A DNA stretch of 64,000 nucleotides from Paraglaciecola sp. L3A3. Its GTDB lineage: Bacteria; Pseudomonadota; Gammaproteobacteria; Enterobacterales; Alteromonadaceae. The position numbers and the translations under genes were made by a program. The notes under the pieces were generated by a model that did no database searches, was not told the DNA's origin, and worked only from the letters and a program-made list of their open reading frames with translations. Numbering within the stretch: the first letter of the stretch is position 1; every line of letters starts with the position of its first letter. Below are positions 10,489 through 19,213 of the stretch, in pieces. The stretch is taken from assembly GCF_009796765.1 (NCBI RefSeq), contig NZ_CP047023.1, positions 5,129,501-5,193,500 of the forward strand, read 5' to 3'.

Positions 10489-11933
10489 GCCGTATCCCAA
10501 AAGCCCAGATTTGGTGTGTAGCGAAAGATGAGTGGCGTTATTGGTTTCGCTCTAAGCTGGCGATTTCGGTCCTTATTATTGGAGTGCTACTGACCTTTTC
10601 GTCGGTGGTTGTGACAGCTTTCAAAATGCATGAACTAAGCCACGACAGGCAAGCCATGCAACATAGTTCAGAAGAAACCTTCATGCAGCAGCCCGACAAA
10701 CATCCACATCGTATGGTGCATTATGGACACTATGCGTTTAGAACTCCGTCCCCCTTAAGTATGCTTGACCCTGGGGTAGATGCGTATACTGGTAATTCAA
10801 TATTTTTAGAAGGACATCGCCAAAACAGTGCGATGTTTGCTGAACAAAAACAGGGCACTGGCCTGACTAAATTGGGTAACTTATCTCCTGCCTTTGTTGT
10901 GCAGATACTTGCTCCCTTACTATTAATTTTAATTGGTTACAGTGCAATAAGTCGCGAACGAGAATCGCAAACCCTTTCGTTTTTATTGGCTCAAGGTACA
11001 TCGATTTCTACCATTATTATGGGGAAAGGTTTGGCGTTACTTTCTGTTGTGTTTCTTATCATTTTTCCTTTGGGCTTGTCTGGAGGATTTGCTGTTTTTC
11101 AAGGCGAAAGTCTATTAGTTGTTGTTAGTTTTTTAGGTGCTTACACCCTCTATTTATCGGCCTGGGCACTCCTTGTTTTGTTGTTTTCAACAGCCTTATC
11201 GAAAAACAGCGCAAGTTTTACTGCTTTGACCTTTGTTTGGATATTACTATGTATCGCCATGCCACGCATAGCCAGCACCACTGCGGCCATTTCTTTACCT
11301 TCAGCTGGTAAGCTTGAGACTGATTTTGCGGTGATAGCAGAACTACGTAAATTGGGTGATGGTCACAATAGTAATGACCCAGCATTTGCCAAGCTTAAAC
11401 AGTCTTTGTTGCAGCAATATAATGTCGACTCTGTTGAAGCCCTTCCTATCAACTTTAGAGGTTTGGTTGCCACTATTTCTGAAGCAAAACTAACTGAGGT
11501 GCTTAAACAATTTTCTGAAGTGCGTATGCAGCAAGAATTGCAACAAACTCAAATATCTCGAAACTTTGGATGGTTATCGCCCAAAGTGGCCATTCAGGCG
11601 CTATCGATGATAACTGCTGGCACGAGTATAGAAACTCATCATCGTTTTATTAGAGAAACCGAAGAGCTCAGATTTAGCTTTGTGCAATCCCTCAATCAAA
11701 TCCAAACGGAGCAACTAAGCTACCTTGATGATCTCAATAGAAATAATGGCGAAGAAGCTTGGAAAAAGGCCCGTGTTAGCGCCACAAATTGGCAGATGAT
11801 AAAAGGTTTTAATTTTATCATAGACGATGCCAGCACACGTTTATCCCGAAGTACTCACTCGTTTTTCCAATTATTCCTATGGATAGCCATTTTATTAGTA
11901 TTGATTAAGTTTGCAGGGAGGCGCGCAATATGA
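10485..11933 (+). CDS. ABC-2 type permease (DUF3526-like), first of two
   Basis: This 482-residue membrane protein has an N-terminal helix (LAISVLIIGVLLTFSSVVVTA) and a large outside loop. It then has a bundle of helices (FVVQILAPLLLILIGY, LALLSVVFLIIFPLGL, SFLGAYTLYLSAWALLVLLF, FTALTFVWILLCIAM), a second long loop and a last helix near the C terminus. This is the pattern of ABC-2 permeases annotated with DUF3526. The first loop is rich in histidine (HPHRMVHYGHYAF), which could contact metal. It overlaps both neighbours by four bases. The transport direction and substrate are not known. Confidence 0.85.
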   Translation: MSRIPKAQIWCVAKDEWRYWFRSKLAISVLIIGVLLTFSSVVVTAFKMHELSHDRQAMQHSSEETFMQQPDKHPHRMVHYGHYAFRTPSPLSMLDPGVDAYTGNSIFLEGHRQNSAMFAEQKQGTGLTKLGNLSPAFVVQILAPLLLILIGYSAISRERESQTLSFLLAQGTSISTIIMGKGLALLSVVFLIIFPLGLSGGFAVFQGESLLVVVSFLGAYTLYLSAWALLVLLFSTALSKNSASFTALTFVWILLCIAMPRIASTTAAISLPSAGKLETDFAVIAELRKLGDGHNSNDPAFAKLKQSLLQQYNVDSVEALPINFRGLVATISEAKLTEVLKQFSEVRMQQELQQTQISRNFGWLSPKVAIQALSMITAGTSIETHHRFIRETEELRFSFVQSLNQIQTEQLSYLDDLNRNNGEEAWKKARVSATNWQMIKGFNFIIDDASTRLSRSTHSFFQLFLWIAILLVLIKFAGRRAI

Positions 11934-13222
11934 ACGGTAAAAAAACCAACCTAACAATTAGTCCAATACGCCGGGAGTGGCGTTTTATGCTGCGACAACG
12001 CTATGTTGTGGTGCTTTTATTGTGCAGTTTTTTGATATCAGCTTTTGCAGTAATTACAGGTTTAAGCGAAGTGAGCGCGCAACGACAAACCATTGAACGC
12101 TTGAAGCAAGCAGATAACGTTGACCGCATAGAGGCACAAGCTAAGTATGATGATCCAGGTTACCTTGCATACTATAGCTTTCATCTAACTTATTCAGAGC
12201 CGTCAAACCTCGCCTTTGCAGCACTGGGGGAGCGGGATATTTATCCGTGGAAACACCGTATTAAAATGCTTGCCTTAGAAGGGCAAATTTATGAAAGCGA
12301 CGCACAAAACCCTGAGCTGGCGCAAACAGGTAAAATGGATTTTGCCTTTGTCATCAGTGCGCTTTCTCCGCTATTTTTGATTCTATTGTTCCATGACCTA
12401 ATCGCTAATGAACGGACTAATGGCAGGCATGATTTCCTTGTCACCACGGCTAAATCTTCATATGCGCTATGGGGAGCCAGAGCAGCAGTGCGCTTTATGG
12501 CAATTTTTTCCTGCTTGTTGTTGCCTTTTTATATAGGCGCGTTAGTCAGCGGCACCACAATAACGAATGTACTGTTAGTTTCACTCTGGTGCGCAATATA
12601 TTTTGCTTTTTGGACCGCATTGAGTCTTTATCTCGGCAAAAAAGCCAGCAGTGCACCGCGCATTGCGTCTGGTTTGATTGGCCTATGGGCATTGTTTGCA
12701 TTTGTGATACCTATTCTAGGTAACCTAGCTATCAATCAAAACGTTCACTCACCCAAAGGCAGTGATATTTTACTGACTCAACGAGAAGCGGTAAACGACG
12801 CATGGGACTTGCCAGTTAAAACCACTATGGATGCCTTCAGCGTGACACACCCTGACTACAGTGATTATCAAAAAAATGAAGAAGGATTCGATTGGGCCTG
12901 GTATTACGCCTTTCAGCAAGTGGGGGATCAAGTTGCAGCGCCACTATCCATTGAGTACAGAGACGCAACGTTCAAAAAACATCAATTAGCGGGTTACATT
13001 GCCATGCTTTCGCCGCCCATGCTCATATTAAAATTGATCACAAGCCTTGCCGAAACTGACGCTTTGGCTGCGTATAAGTACGAGCAGAAAATTCGAGATT
13101 TTCACCACTCTCTTCGCGTTTTTTATTATCCCTGGCTATTTAACCCTGACGCATTCGATAAAACCTACTTGAATCGTTTGCCGCGTTTTGAACACACGCA
13201 ACAGAACAACCCAAAGCTATAA
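11930..13222 (+). CDS. ABC-2 type permease (DUF3526-like), second of two
   Basis: This 430-residue protein has the same plan as its upstream neighbour: one N-terminal helix (VVVLLLCSFLISAFAVITGL), a periplasmic-type loop, a cluster of helices (FVISALSPLFLILLFH, FMAIFSCLLLPFYIGALVSG, VLLVSLWCAIYFAFWTALSLYL, LIGLWALFAFVIPILG) and a C-terminal helix. The pair probably forms the heterodimeric channel for the ATPase encoded at 9751. Its start overlaps the previous stop by four bases, and the TonB receptor begins 27 bases after its own stop. Function beyond ABC-2 transport is inferred from the operon. Confidence 0.84.
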   Translation: MNGKKTNLTISPIRREWRFMLRQRYVVVLLLCSFLISAFAVITGLSEVSAQRQTIERLKQADNVDRIEAQAKYDDPGYLAYYSFHLTYSEPSNLAFAALGERDIYPWKHRIKMLALEGQIYESDAQNPELAQTGKMDFAFVISALSPLFLILLFHDLIANERTNGRHDFLVTTAKSSYALWGARAAVRFMAIFSCLLLPFYIGALVSGTTITNVLLVSLWCAIYFAFWTALSLYLGKKASSAPRIASGLIGLWALFAFVIPILGNLAINQNVHSPKGSDILLTQREAVNDAWDLPVKTTMDAFSVTHPDYSDYQKNEEGFDWAWYYAFQQVGDQVAAPLSIEYRDATFKKHQLAGYIAMLSPPMLILKLITSLAETDALAAYKYEQKIRDFHHSLRVFYYPWLFNPDAFDKTYLNRLPRFEHTQQNNPKL

Positions 13223-13249
13223 ATTTATATCTATTACAAGGTCCACCAA

Positions 13250-15370
13250 ATGAAAAATATAAAAGAACTTAAGCTAGCGCATTTGGCGATGTGTGTTGCA
13301 GGTGCGCTTGTGCTACCTGTACATGCTAATGTCAGCGAGCAAGTTCAAGACGTTGATTCAGAAGCGTCAGGTAAATTAGAACGTGTTGAAGTCATTGGCT
13401 CTCGCCAAGCATACCAAGGAAACTTTAGTCCTTTAGAAACCCCACAATCAGAGTTAAATATAGACAGTGAAGCCCTTCAAAATGCAGGGGCTGTCGACCT
13501 GACCCAAGCGCTAGACCTTTCAGCTTCCGTTGCTCGTCAGAATAACTTTGGAGGCTTATGGAATAGCTTTGCGGTACGTGGCTTTGTAGGGGACGAAAAT
13601 CTACCTAGCAACTACCTCGTTAACGGTTTTAATGCTGGCCGTGGTTTTGGCGGTACTCGTGACTTGTCTGGCATAGAGTCAGTTGAGGTATTAAAAGGCC
13701 CGCGTGCTGCATTGTTTGGCCGTGGAGAGCCAGGTGGTACGATCAATCTAGTGACCAAACGGGCCAACTTTAATGAGAAAGCCGAAGTCAGTTTGTCAGT
13801 CGGTAGTTTCAACACAGCGCGAGCCGATTTAGATATCAATACCGCCATTTCCGATGACGTCGCTATCAGATTGGTTGGTTTTTATGAAGATGCAGAAAGT
13901 TTTCGCGACACAGTTGAAACAACGAAACAAGGCTTGAGTCCATCTATTTTATGGAATATTAGTGATGAAAGTCAGTTAACTTACGAACTCGAATACAGTC
14001 ATCAGGAGATCCCATTTGATCGTGGTGTTATTGCGATTGATAAAGAGCTCGGGGTAATACCAGAAAGTCGTTTTCTCGGTGAGCCAGGTTATGGGCCGAT
14101 AGAAACCGATGTACTTGGCCACCAAATTGAATTTCAACAAGATATAAACGACAACTGGAGTGCACTTGTTGGTTTTAACTACCGTGATACCTCACTAGAA
14201 GGGCTTGCGTCCGAAAATGGTTTTTCAGCACCTGACGAAGACGGGAACTTTGGACGTTTTAGCCGTTATCGCGACTATAATGCTATCTATCAAGTATTTC
14301 GTGCAGAATTAAGCGGAAATTTTGAAACCGGTGCATTAAGTCACAAACTCATTGTAGGGATCGACGCAGATAAATTCGAGAATGATCAATTTGCGCTTAG
14401 AGATAGGTCAACTGACCAGAGTATTAACATTTTTGCTCCGGTATACGGACAGTATCCAGAGTCTTCTTTAGATTTGGCGAGTAATATTGACCGAATAGAA
14501 ACACAAAAGAGTGCGGGCTTGTATATTCAAGATCAGATTAGCTTAACCGAAAAGCTGGATATTCGTATCGGCGCGCGTTTTGATGATTATCAGCAAAAGC
14601 TAGTTAACCGAGGCTCAGAAAGTGTTTCTGAATACGCTAAATCAAAAATCAGCCCACAATTAGGTGTTGTCTATAAAGCCTCAGACGCGTTATCTTTTTA
14701 TGTTGCATACGGCGAAAACTTCCGCCCTCTTTCTGGCGCCACAGATGAGAACGACTTAGCGCCTAATCAATCAGAATCAGCAGAAATAGGCGTAAAGTTT
14801 GCCCTAAATGACGGAGCACTATCGGGAACAATTGCAATCTTTGATGTTAAACAGTCTAACATCGCGACCTTCGATGCCGACTTTAACGCTACGGCCATAG
14901 GCGAAGCTGCAAGTAAAGGCGTCGAGCTTGATTTAACCGGAGAGCTTACAGATACATTCAGTCTACGGATTTCATATTCTTATGTTGATGCTGAAACCAA
15001 AAATGACTATACCGATGCTATTTCTTATAACTTTATTCCAGCTGGCTCAGACCTACTTAATGTTGCTAAAAATCAATTGAGTCTACAAATGGTTCAGCAA
15101 GCTGAGTTTGCTGGTAGAGAGCTAGATTTAATAGCTGGGTTAGTTTATGTAGGAGAAAGAAGTGGCGGCTTTGGTGACCCAAGTTTCAAATTGCCTGAGT
15201 ATACGACGGTACGGATCGCATCTAGCTACGAAATAACAAATTCTCTTACTTTGCGAGCAGAAGTTAATAACCTGTTTGACGAAGAGCATTACACTAACTC
15301 TTACTCAGACACTTGGGTACAACCGGGTACGCCTCGTAGTTTCCGTATATCAGCAACTTATAGTTTTTAA
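13250..15370 (+). CDS. TonB-dependent siderophore-type receptor
   Basis: This 706-residue outer-membrane receptor has a signal peptide ending near VHA (residue 26) and a plug with FAVRGFVGDE, SVEVLKGPRAALFGRGEPGG and INLVTKRANF. The barrel ends AEVNNLFDEEHYTNSY and RISATYSF. It resembles the ferric-siderophore receptor family in size and motifs. It is the last gene of the operon that starts at 9751, follows AAGG-type ribosome sequence, and is closed by a strong hairpin at 15452. Because the operon carries Zur-like operators, a zinc complex or zincophore is as likely a ligand as a ferric siderophore. Confidence 0.92.
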   Translation: MKNIKELKLAHLAMCVAGALVLPVHANVSEQVQDVDSEASGKLERVEVIGSRQAYQGNFSPLETPQSELNIDSEALQNAGAVDLTQALDLSASVARQNNFGGLWNSFAVRGFVGDENLPSNYLVNGFNAGRGFGGTRDLSGIESVEVLKGPRAALFGRGEPGGTINLVTKRANFNEKAEVSLSVGSFNTARADLDINTAISDDVAIRLVGFYEDAESFRDTVETTKQGLSPSILWNISDESQLTYELEYSHQEIPFDRGVIAIDKELGVIPESRFLGEPGYGPIETDVLGHQIEFQQDINDNWSALVGFNYRDTSLEGLASENGFSAPDEDGNFGRFSRYRDYNAIYQVFRAELSGNFETGALSHKLIVGIDADKFENDQFALRDRSTDQSINIFAPVYGQYPESSLDLASNIDRIETQKSAGLYIQDQISLTEKLDIRIGARFDDYQQKLVNRGSESVSEYAKSKISPQLGVVYKASDALSFYVAYGENFRPLSGATDENDLAPNQSESAEIGVKFALNDGALSGTIAIFDVKQSNIATFDADFNATAIGEAASKGVELDLTGELTDTFSLRISYSYVDAETKNDYTDAISYNFIPAGSDLLNVAKNQLSLQMVQQAEFAGRELDLIAGLVYVGERSGGFGDPSFKLPEYTTVRIASSYEITNSLTLRAEVNNLFDEEHYTNSYSDTWVQPGTPRSFRISATYSF

Positions 15371-15451
15371 AAATGCATAATAGTTTAGGTATATGAAACT
15401 ACAAACTTTGTGTATCTGTGCTTTTCGTTAATTGAAACACACAAACGTCAG

Positions 15452-15485
15452 AATGGAGTCAATAATTGACTCCATTACTTTCTTG
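15452..15485 (+). terminator. Terminator of the zinc-predicted operon
   Basis: A perfect 11-bp stem (AATGGAGTCAA / TTGACTCCATT) with a TAA loop, followed by ACTTTCTTGG. It lies about 80 bases beyond the receptor stop. Confidence 0.75.
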
Positions 15486-15636
15486 GTCATGAAAAAATAA
15501 TTTAATTTTTATGTGATTAAAGGATGTTTTATTTATGGCGATAATGTGCCAGTTAAAAGAGTACAACGCACCTTGCATGGTTAGCCGATTTTTGGCTGAC
15601 GTAAATGTGAAATAACTTAGGTCTTAGGGAACAACC

Positions 15637-15816
15637 ATGAACGAATTGAGTAATACCCCATCCAGTGAAAAATCAGAAGGTAGCTGTTGCAGCAAATCAA
15701 ATTGCTTTGCACCTCAAACGCCCGTAAGGCGTAAATTGGCCAAGGTTGGGCGTAATGATCTGTGTCCTTGCAATAGTGGTCTAAAATTTAAAAAATGTTG
15801 CGGGATAAATGTATAG
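15637..15816 (+). CDS. Small SEC-C motif protein, 59 aa
   Basis: This short gene begins [15 protein letters not shown] and ends with a complete SEC-C zinc-binding motif, [19 protein letters not shown]. The same CXCX8CC signature ends SecA and several small stress proteins. A second cysteine cluster (CCSKSNC) lies at residues 17-23. TAGGGA at 15625-15630 gives a good ribosome site six bases from the ATG. The protein should bind Zn2+ and has no signal peptide, so it is cytoplasmic. Its place just downstream of the Zur-associated operon is suggestive, but a terminator lies between them. It resembles small SEC-C proteins annotated in other marine gammaproteobacteria. Confidence 0.85.
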   Translation: MNELSNTPSSEKSEGSCCSKSNCFAPQTPVRRKLAKVGRNDLCPCNSGLKFKKCCGINV

Positions 15817-16092
15817 TAAAACCTGTGGTAAACGAAATGAATGTCGCAGTGCTCCCAGCACAATTAACACCTAGTATTTGAGCAAAAAATAACAGCATGC
15901 AGGAATGATTATATAAACATGGTTCTAACGCGTATTTGGGGTGTATAAATACAAATAACTCGGCAACTTGCTTCTATCTATTCACTATTGCTCTCTATAA
16001 ACTCATGGTTTTTAATAACGGATTCGAGACTTCAAAGTGACAGTATTTATCTTGGCGACATGCTTTGAAGCATCTCGATAGTGGGATATACA

Positions 16093-16986
16093 ATGAATAA
16101 GTGCACCTTGTTCGTCTTGCTTTTACTGATGACGATTATCACCAGCATTGTTTACTCAAGGAAGTTTGATATGTTTTCATTTTTCGATAAACACCCCAAA
16201 CCTGTGCCCACTACGGTGCATCCATTGGTTGGTGCAGAGCTAGTAGCCATATCAAATTACCCAAATTCACCATCCCCTCAGAGCAGTCAAACATTATGTC
16301 GGAAGGTAAAAGTTGAAGGCGGTTCTACGGGACGTTTAGTAACTGCAAACTCTATCATTGACACCAAGCAAACAGGTTTTATCTTCGACACCACCGAAGG
16401 TACGCAAGCATTCATTAATCACCCATCTGAATTTCGCTTTGACCTTTGGCCAGTCAACAAAGGCAAGCTAATAACCGCTAAAACACCATTAACCACCCAC
16501 GGCCTTAACGCCAGTGCTGAAAACTGGCTAAATTATAGTGTTGTTGATCTTGCTTGTTTGACATCAGAGCAACTGCTAGTTGCGGTGAGTTACTTAGCCC
16601 CAAGGCCCAAACTCGGGCTATATGTTTATAGCATTAGCACGGGGGAATTTAAATTATTGACTGAAGCCGAAGCAAATTCTCACGATTTAGACAAATACTT
16701 TGAGCAACGGATGTTACAGCCAGGTCAGTCTTTAGTGCTCTATTACAGCACAACCCAAAGACAGTCAGCCGAGATATACCACAACAATTATAACCATATA
16801 TTATTGTTTAATGAGCAATACCCAGATGGCCTAGAATTACTCAAGCTGGGTATCGACAATGGAAATATTACCAAGTGGCGCGTATTGGATAACACACTGT
16901 TTTTACATACCCTTGATAATAGAAATCCTAAAAACCCAGTTGTTAAAAACTGGTCTTTAGATATTTCTCAGCTATTAGTAGATTAA
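16093..16986 (+). CDS. Hypothetical membrane-anchored or exported protein, 297 aa
   Basis: I do not recognise this family. The protein starts with a strong hydrophobic segment (CTLFVLLLLMTIITSIVYS), an uncleaved anchor or signal. A proline-rich stretch follows (KHPKPVPTTVHPL), then a mainly beta-type domain with one pair of cysteines (CRKVKV and VDLACLTS). The ATG at 16093 is preferred over the in-frame GTG at 16081, because GTGGGA then forms a ribosome site. The gene stands alone in the accessory region, followed 91 bases later by another exported protein on the same strand. Confidence 0.65.
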   Translation: MNKCTLFVLLLLMTIITSIVYSRKFDMFSFFDKHPKPVPTTVHPLVGAELVAISNYPNSPSPQSSQTLCRKVKVEGGSTGRLVTANSIIDTKQTGFIFDTTEGTQAFINHPSEFRFDLWPVNKGKLITAKTPLTTHGLNASAENWLNYSVVDLACLTSEQLLVAVSYLAPRPKLGLYVYSISTGEFKLLTEAEANSHDLDKYFEQRMLQPGQSLVLYYSTTQRQSAEIYHNNYNHILLFNEQYPDGLELLKLGIDNGNITKWRVLDNTLFLHTLDNRNPKNPVVKNWSLDISQLLVD

Positions 16987-17077
16987 CCTTGAGCATGTGT
17001 TGCTCTAACATTCTGCAAAGGTATAACCGTCAATTTTCAGCTCCATTGGTCTGCTCGCAAAAGGATACGTTTGATTG

Positions 17078-17743
17078 ATGTATTGGGTATTAATGAGTTA
17101 CCTGCAACGATACCAAACTGGGGTCAATCCAAATGCGGCATGTACGGTAAGTGCGATAATAATTTTAGTCTTGAGTCTGCTGTCATGCCAAACAAGTGAT
17201 TTACAAAAGAGGGAACAAATGATGATCAATAATGCTGATTTTAATCACATTGAATTGTATTCGGATGTGCAAAACAAATGCTCCCCCCATATCAGTGTCT
17301 TTGCAGATTTCGCAGGTATTGCCATCAACTTACCCAGTGAAATCGTATTTGAAACCGGGCAGCATATAGAAGATGGGACGTTTGTGCGTTTTCCAATCTG
17401 CGGATTTTATCAGATAGAAATGACCGACTTGATTGCAGACGCCAGCATTATCATATCGGTGCTGAATATAGATACGGGGCAAAGCTATAAAGGTGAAATA
17501 GTGGATAAAGATCCTGGCCTTGAAGCAGAACCTGCTTTTTCACAGCCTGAGTTATCTCAAGTAGCACTACAAGGGCAAGTATTAGCGGCTTATTTTACTC
17601 GCAATTTAGTTAAATATGTTGACCTGCCCGCAAGTGAAGCACGCTACCAAGTCCAAGTTAATATTGGAAAATATCAATCTGAAATAGTAAATGTAGAAGT
17701 CATTGAGAGCAAAATGGGAGGCACTGATGCAGTTCAAAAGTAG
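17078..17743 (+). CDS. Hypothetical lipoprotein-like exported protein
   Basis: This protein of about 221 residues has an unusually long N-terminal stretch, then a hydrophobic core ending VLSLLSCQ, which fits a lipobox (L-S-C) and lipid attachment at the cysteine near residue 38. A shorter true start inside the frame is therefore possible. The mature part is soluble, acidic and beta-rich, with a cysteine pair (NKCSPH and FPICGF) that may form a disulfide. The ATG at 17078 is chosen over the TTG directly before it; AAGGATA lies ten bases upstream. I recognise no family. Confidence 0.6.
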   Translation: MYWVLMSYLQRYQTGVNPNAACTVSAIIILVLSLLSCQTSDLQKREQMMINNADFNHIELYSDVQNKCSPHISVFADFAGIAINLPSEIVFETGQHIEDGTFVRFPICGFYQIEMTDLIADASIIISVLNIDTGQSYKGEIVDKDPGLEAEPAFSQPELSQVALQGQVLAAYFTRNLVKYVDLPASEARYQVQVNIGKYQSEIVNVEVIESKMGGTDAVQK

Positions 17744-17773
17744 GCTCTAGATAAATGTCTGACTGTAAACTTC

Positions 17774-17803
17774 GTCATTCCTACATTTTGTTAGCAGGAA
17801 TCC
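17774..17803 (+). repeat. REP-like palindrome, copy 1
   Basis: This 30-base unit begins GTCATTCCTAC and ends TTAGCAGGAATCC, forming an imperfect ATTCCT-GC stem. The copy at 20064-20093 differs at two positions. A related but distinct palindrome lies at 23755-23783. Confidence 0.7.
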
Positions 17804-17842
17804 ATTCTTTAAAGGCAGTGAATAGTAAATAACCTGAATACT

Positions 17843-17967
17843 GAATAAGCCGAACCGCTCGGTAACGCTCTTTTTGTGCCTAGCGGCGATGGATTGTCTA
17901 GCAATAACACGTTATTACGTACGACAATCCTCCTTGCTATTTACGAAAAATTTCGTCACAGAGTGAC
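17843..17967 (+). repeat. 125-bp dispersed element, copy 1
   Basis: This segment contains GGTAACGCTCTTTTTG, GATTGTCTAGCAATA, TTATTACGTACGA, CCTTGCTAT and AATTTCGTCAC in that order. All recur, in the same order on the opposite strand, at 31513-31637. It ends with a small palindrome (GTCAC-AGA-GTGAC). Both copies are intergenic. It has no reading frame worth calling. Confidence 0.8.
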
Positions 17968-18215
17968 ACATAGAGCAGCAAATAAACCTTAAAATCAAAA
18001 TACCATCGGTACTCCCCATCCGGCATTCCATTAGTTCTTACTTACCCCTACGGGAAATGAGGACATGAGCCGATTAAACAGTGAGATTCGACTCATTCTG
18101 GGCAAAAAATTAGTTATCCATATCTATCATGGTAATACCAACCCCAATAAATAAATGTACACTCAGCGAGAATTTAATGGAATTGGTATAAGTCTGCCCA
18201 TATACCGAAATTAGA

Positions 18216-18626
18216 CTACAGACCCAAAGAATCCATAATTTCTGCCTTACTTAACTCTTTAGTTTTATTCGAAAAACAATAATAATCAGGACGTTGGTCG
18301 CTATAATATTGCAGATCCATTTCCAAATCTGATAAGTTTTTAAATATACCTACAGACATATTGTAATCGCCACTTTCACTAAATTTAAAAAATAAGTGGG
18401 TGCCACAGTCACTGCAAAATCCGCGGGTAGCCCAAGACGAAGAAGCATACATTTTTACTTTATCTTCTCCCTCTATCTCGATACTTGTGCCGCATTCAAC
18501 AGCAAAAAATGCCGAGCCACCCCATTCTCGACAAGTAACACAGTGGCATACAGTAAATTTAGGGTTAACATCTTTAGCTGTAATTTTAACTGCACCACAT
18601 AGGCAGCTAGCTTTAGCACTTATCAT
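18216..18626 (-). CDS. GFA family (glutathione-dependent formaldehyde-activating-like) zinc protein
   Basis: This 136-residue protein carries the GFA cysteine pattern: CLCGAV near residue 8, VCHCVTCREWGG near 26-36, and FCSDCGTHLFF near residue 70. These cysteines bind two zinc ions in the Gfa fold. The family is annotated after S-(hydroxymethyl)glutathione formation, but most members have unknown substrates. It is the second gene of a minus-strand pair (a VOC protein gene lies 65 bases upstream), divergent from a YafY-type regulator. The pairing suggests small-molecule or glutathione-adduct chemistry, but that is inference. Confidence 0.9.
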   Translation of the reverse strand: MISAKASCLCGAVKITAKDVNPKFTVCHCVTCREWGGSAFFAVECGTSIEIEGEDKVKMYASSSWATRGFCSDCGTHLFFKFSESGDYNMSVGIFKNLSDLEMDLQYYSDQRPDYYCFSNKTKELSKAEIMDSLGL

Positions 18627-18691
18627 TTAATTTCGTCCTCGAATAAATAAATTGAGCACGGAAACAAACTCGTTCCCGCTAATTCAGGCTG

Positions 18692-19090
18692 CTACTTATT
18701 AGCACCTTGTACCATACAAAACCCATTAAGCTTATTGCCGTCTAAGTCTCTAAAATATGCGCCATAAAAACCAAACTCTGCTCCTTCAGGTCTAAATCCA
18801 GGTTTACCTTCACAGGTACCGCCTAGCTCTAAGGCCTTATTATAAAAATCTTTGACTTGCTCAGGGGTTTCTAAATAAACAGCGACCATAGTGCCATTGC
18901 CTACAGTGGCTGGCTCTTTATTAAAAGGAATAGACACAGCAATAGAAGGTTCCTCAGGTGATTTTGCCCAAGCAATAAAATAACCCGCCTCTTCCATAAA
19001 CCGTTTCGCACCTATAGTGCCAAGTAATGCATCATAAAATGCGCTCGATTTTTCTAAGTCTGCGGTACCTAAGGTTACATAACCAATCAT
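18692..19090 (-). CDS. VOC family protein (glyoxalase/bleomycin-resistance fold)
   Basis: This 132-residue protein starts MIGYVTLGTADLEKSSAFYDALLG and ends AYFRDLDGNKLNGFCM, the paired beta-alpha-beta-beta-beta motifs of the vicinal oxygen chelate fold. An early metal ligand is not obvious (the position often His or Gln reads Y/T), whereas the late acidic DLDGN loop is present, so catalysis is uncertain. It is the gene nearest the divergent regulator at 19214 and probably heads a two-gene unit with the GFA gene. Regulation through the palindrome at 19140-19164 is likely. Confidence 0.9.
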   Translation of the reverse strand: MIGYVTLGTADLEKSSAFYDALLGTIGAKRFMEEAGYFIAWAKSPEEPSIAVSIPFNKEPATVGNGTMVAVYLETPEQVKDFYNKALELGGTCEGKPGFRPEGAEFGFYGAYFRDLDGNKLNGFCMVQGANK

Positions 19091-19139
19091 AATATTCTCC
19101 AGTGAGTTGTTGTTTAACGCAGCTAAATCTTAGTGGTTA

Positions 19140-19164
19140 ACTACTGACAGCTTCTGTCAGTAGT
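19140..19164. promoter_or_regulatory. Palindromic operator in the VOC/YafY divergent promoter
   Basis: ACTACTGACAG and CTGTCAGTAGT form perfect 11-base arms around CTT, in the 123-bp gap between the divergent genes. The position and symmetry fit an operator for the adjacent HTH-WYL regulator. No T run follows on either side, so a terminator is less likely. Confidence 0.7.
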
Positions 19165-19213
19165 GTTTCAATAGACTTAAATTTAATAAAAACGTCACTT
19201 TAGGGTTTATGCC

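Larger units (their letters stand above)
17744..18215. other. Repeat-rich intergenic region, 472 bp
   Basis: No gene is evident. It contains a REP-like palindrome (17774-17803) and one copy of a 125-bp dispersed element (17843-17967), described separately. The rest, near 18000-18200, looks like ordinary non-coding DNA. Confidence 0.6.

Noticed and set aside
15535..15615. A 26-codon frame with an AAGGATG upstream, before the SEC-C gene
   Set aside because: Too short, no recognisable sequence, and no evidence of attenuation. It could be a leader peptide but nothing supports it.
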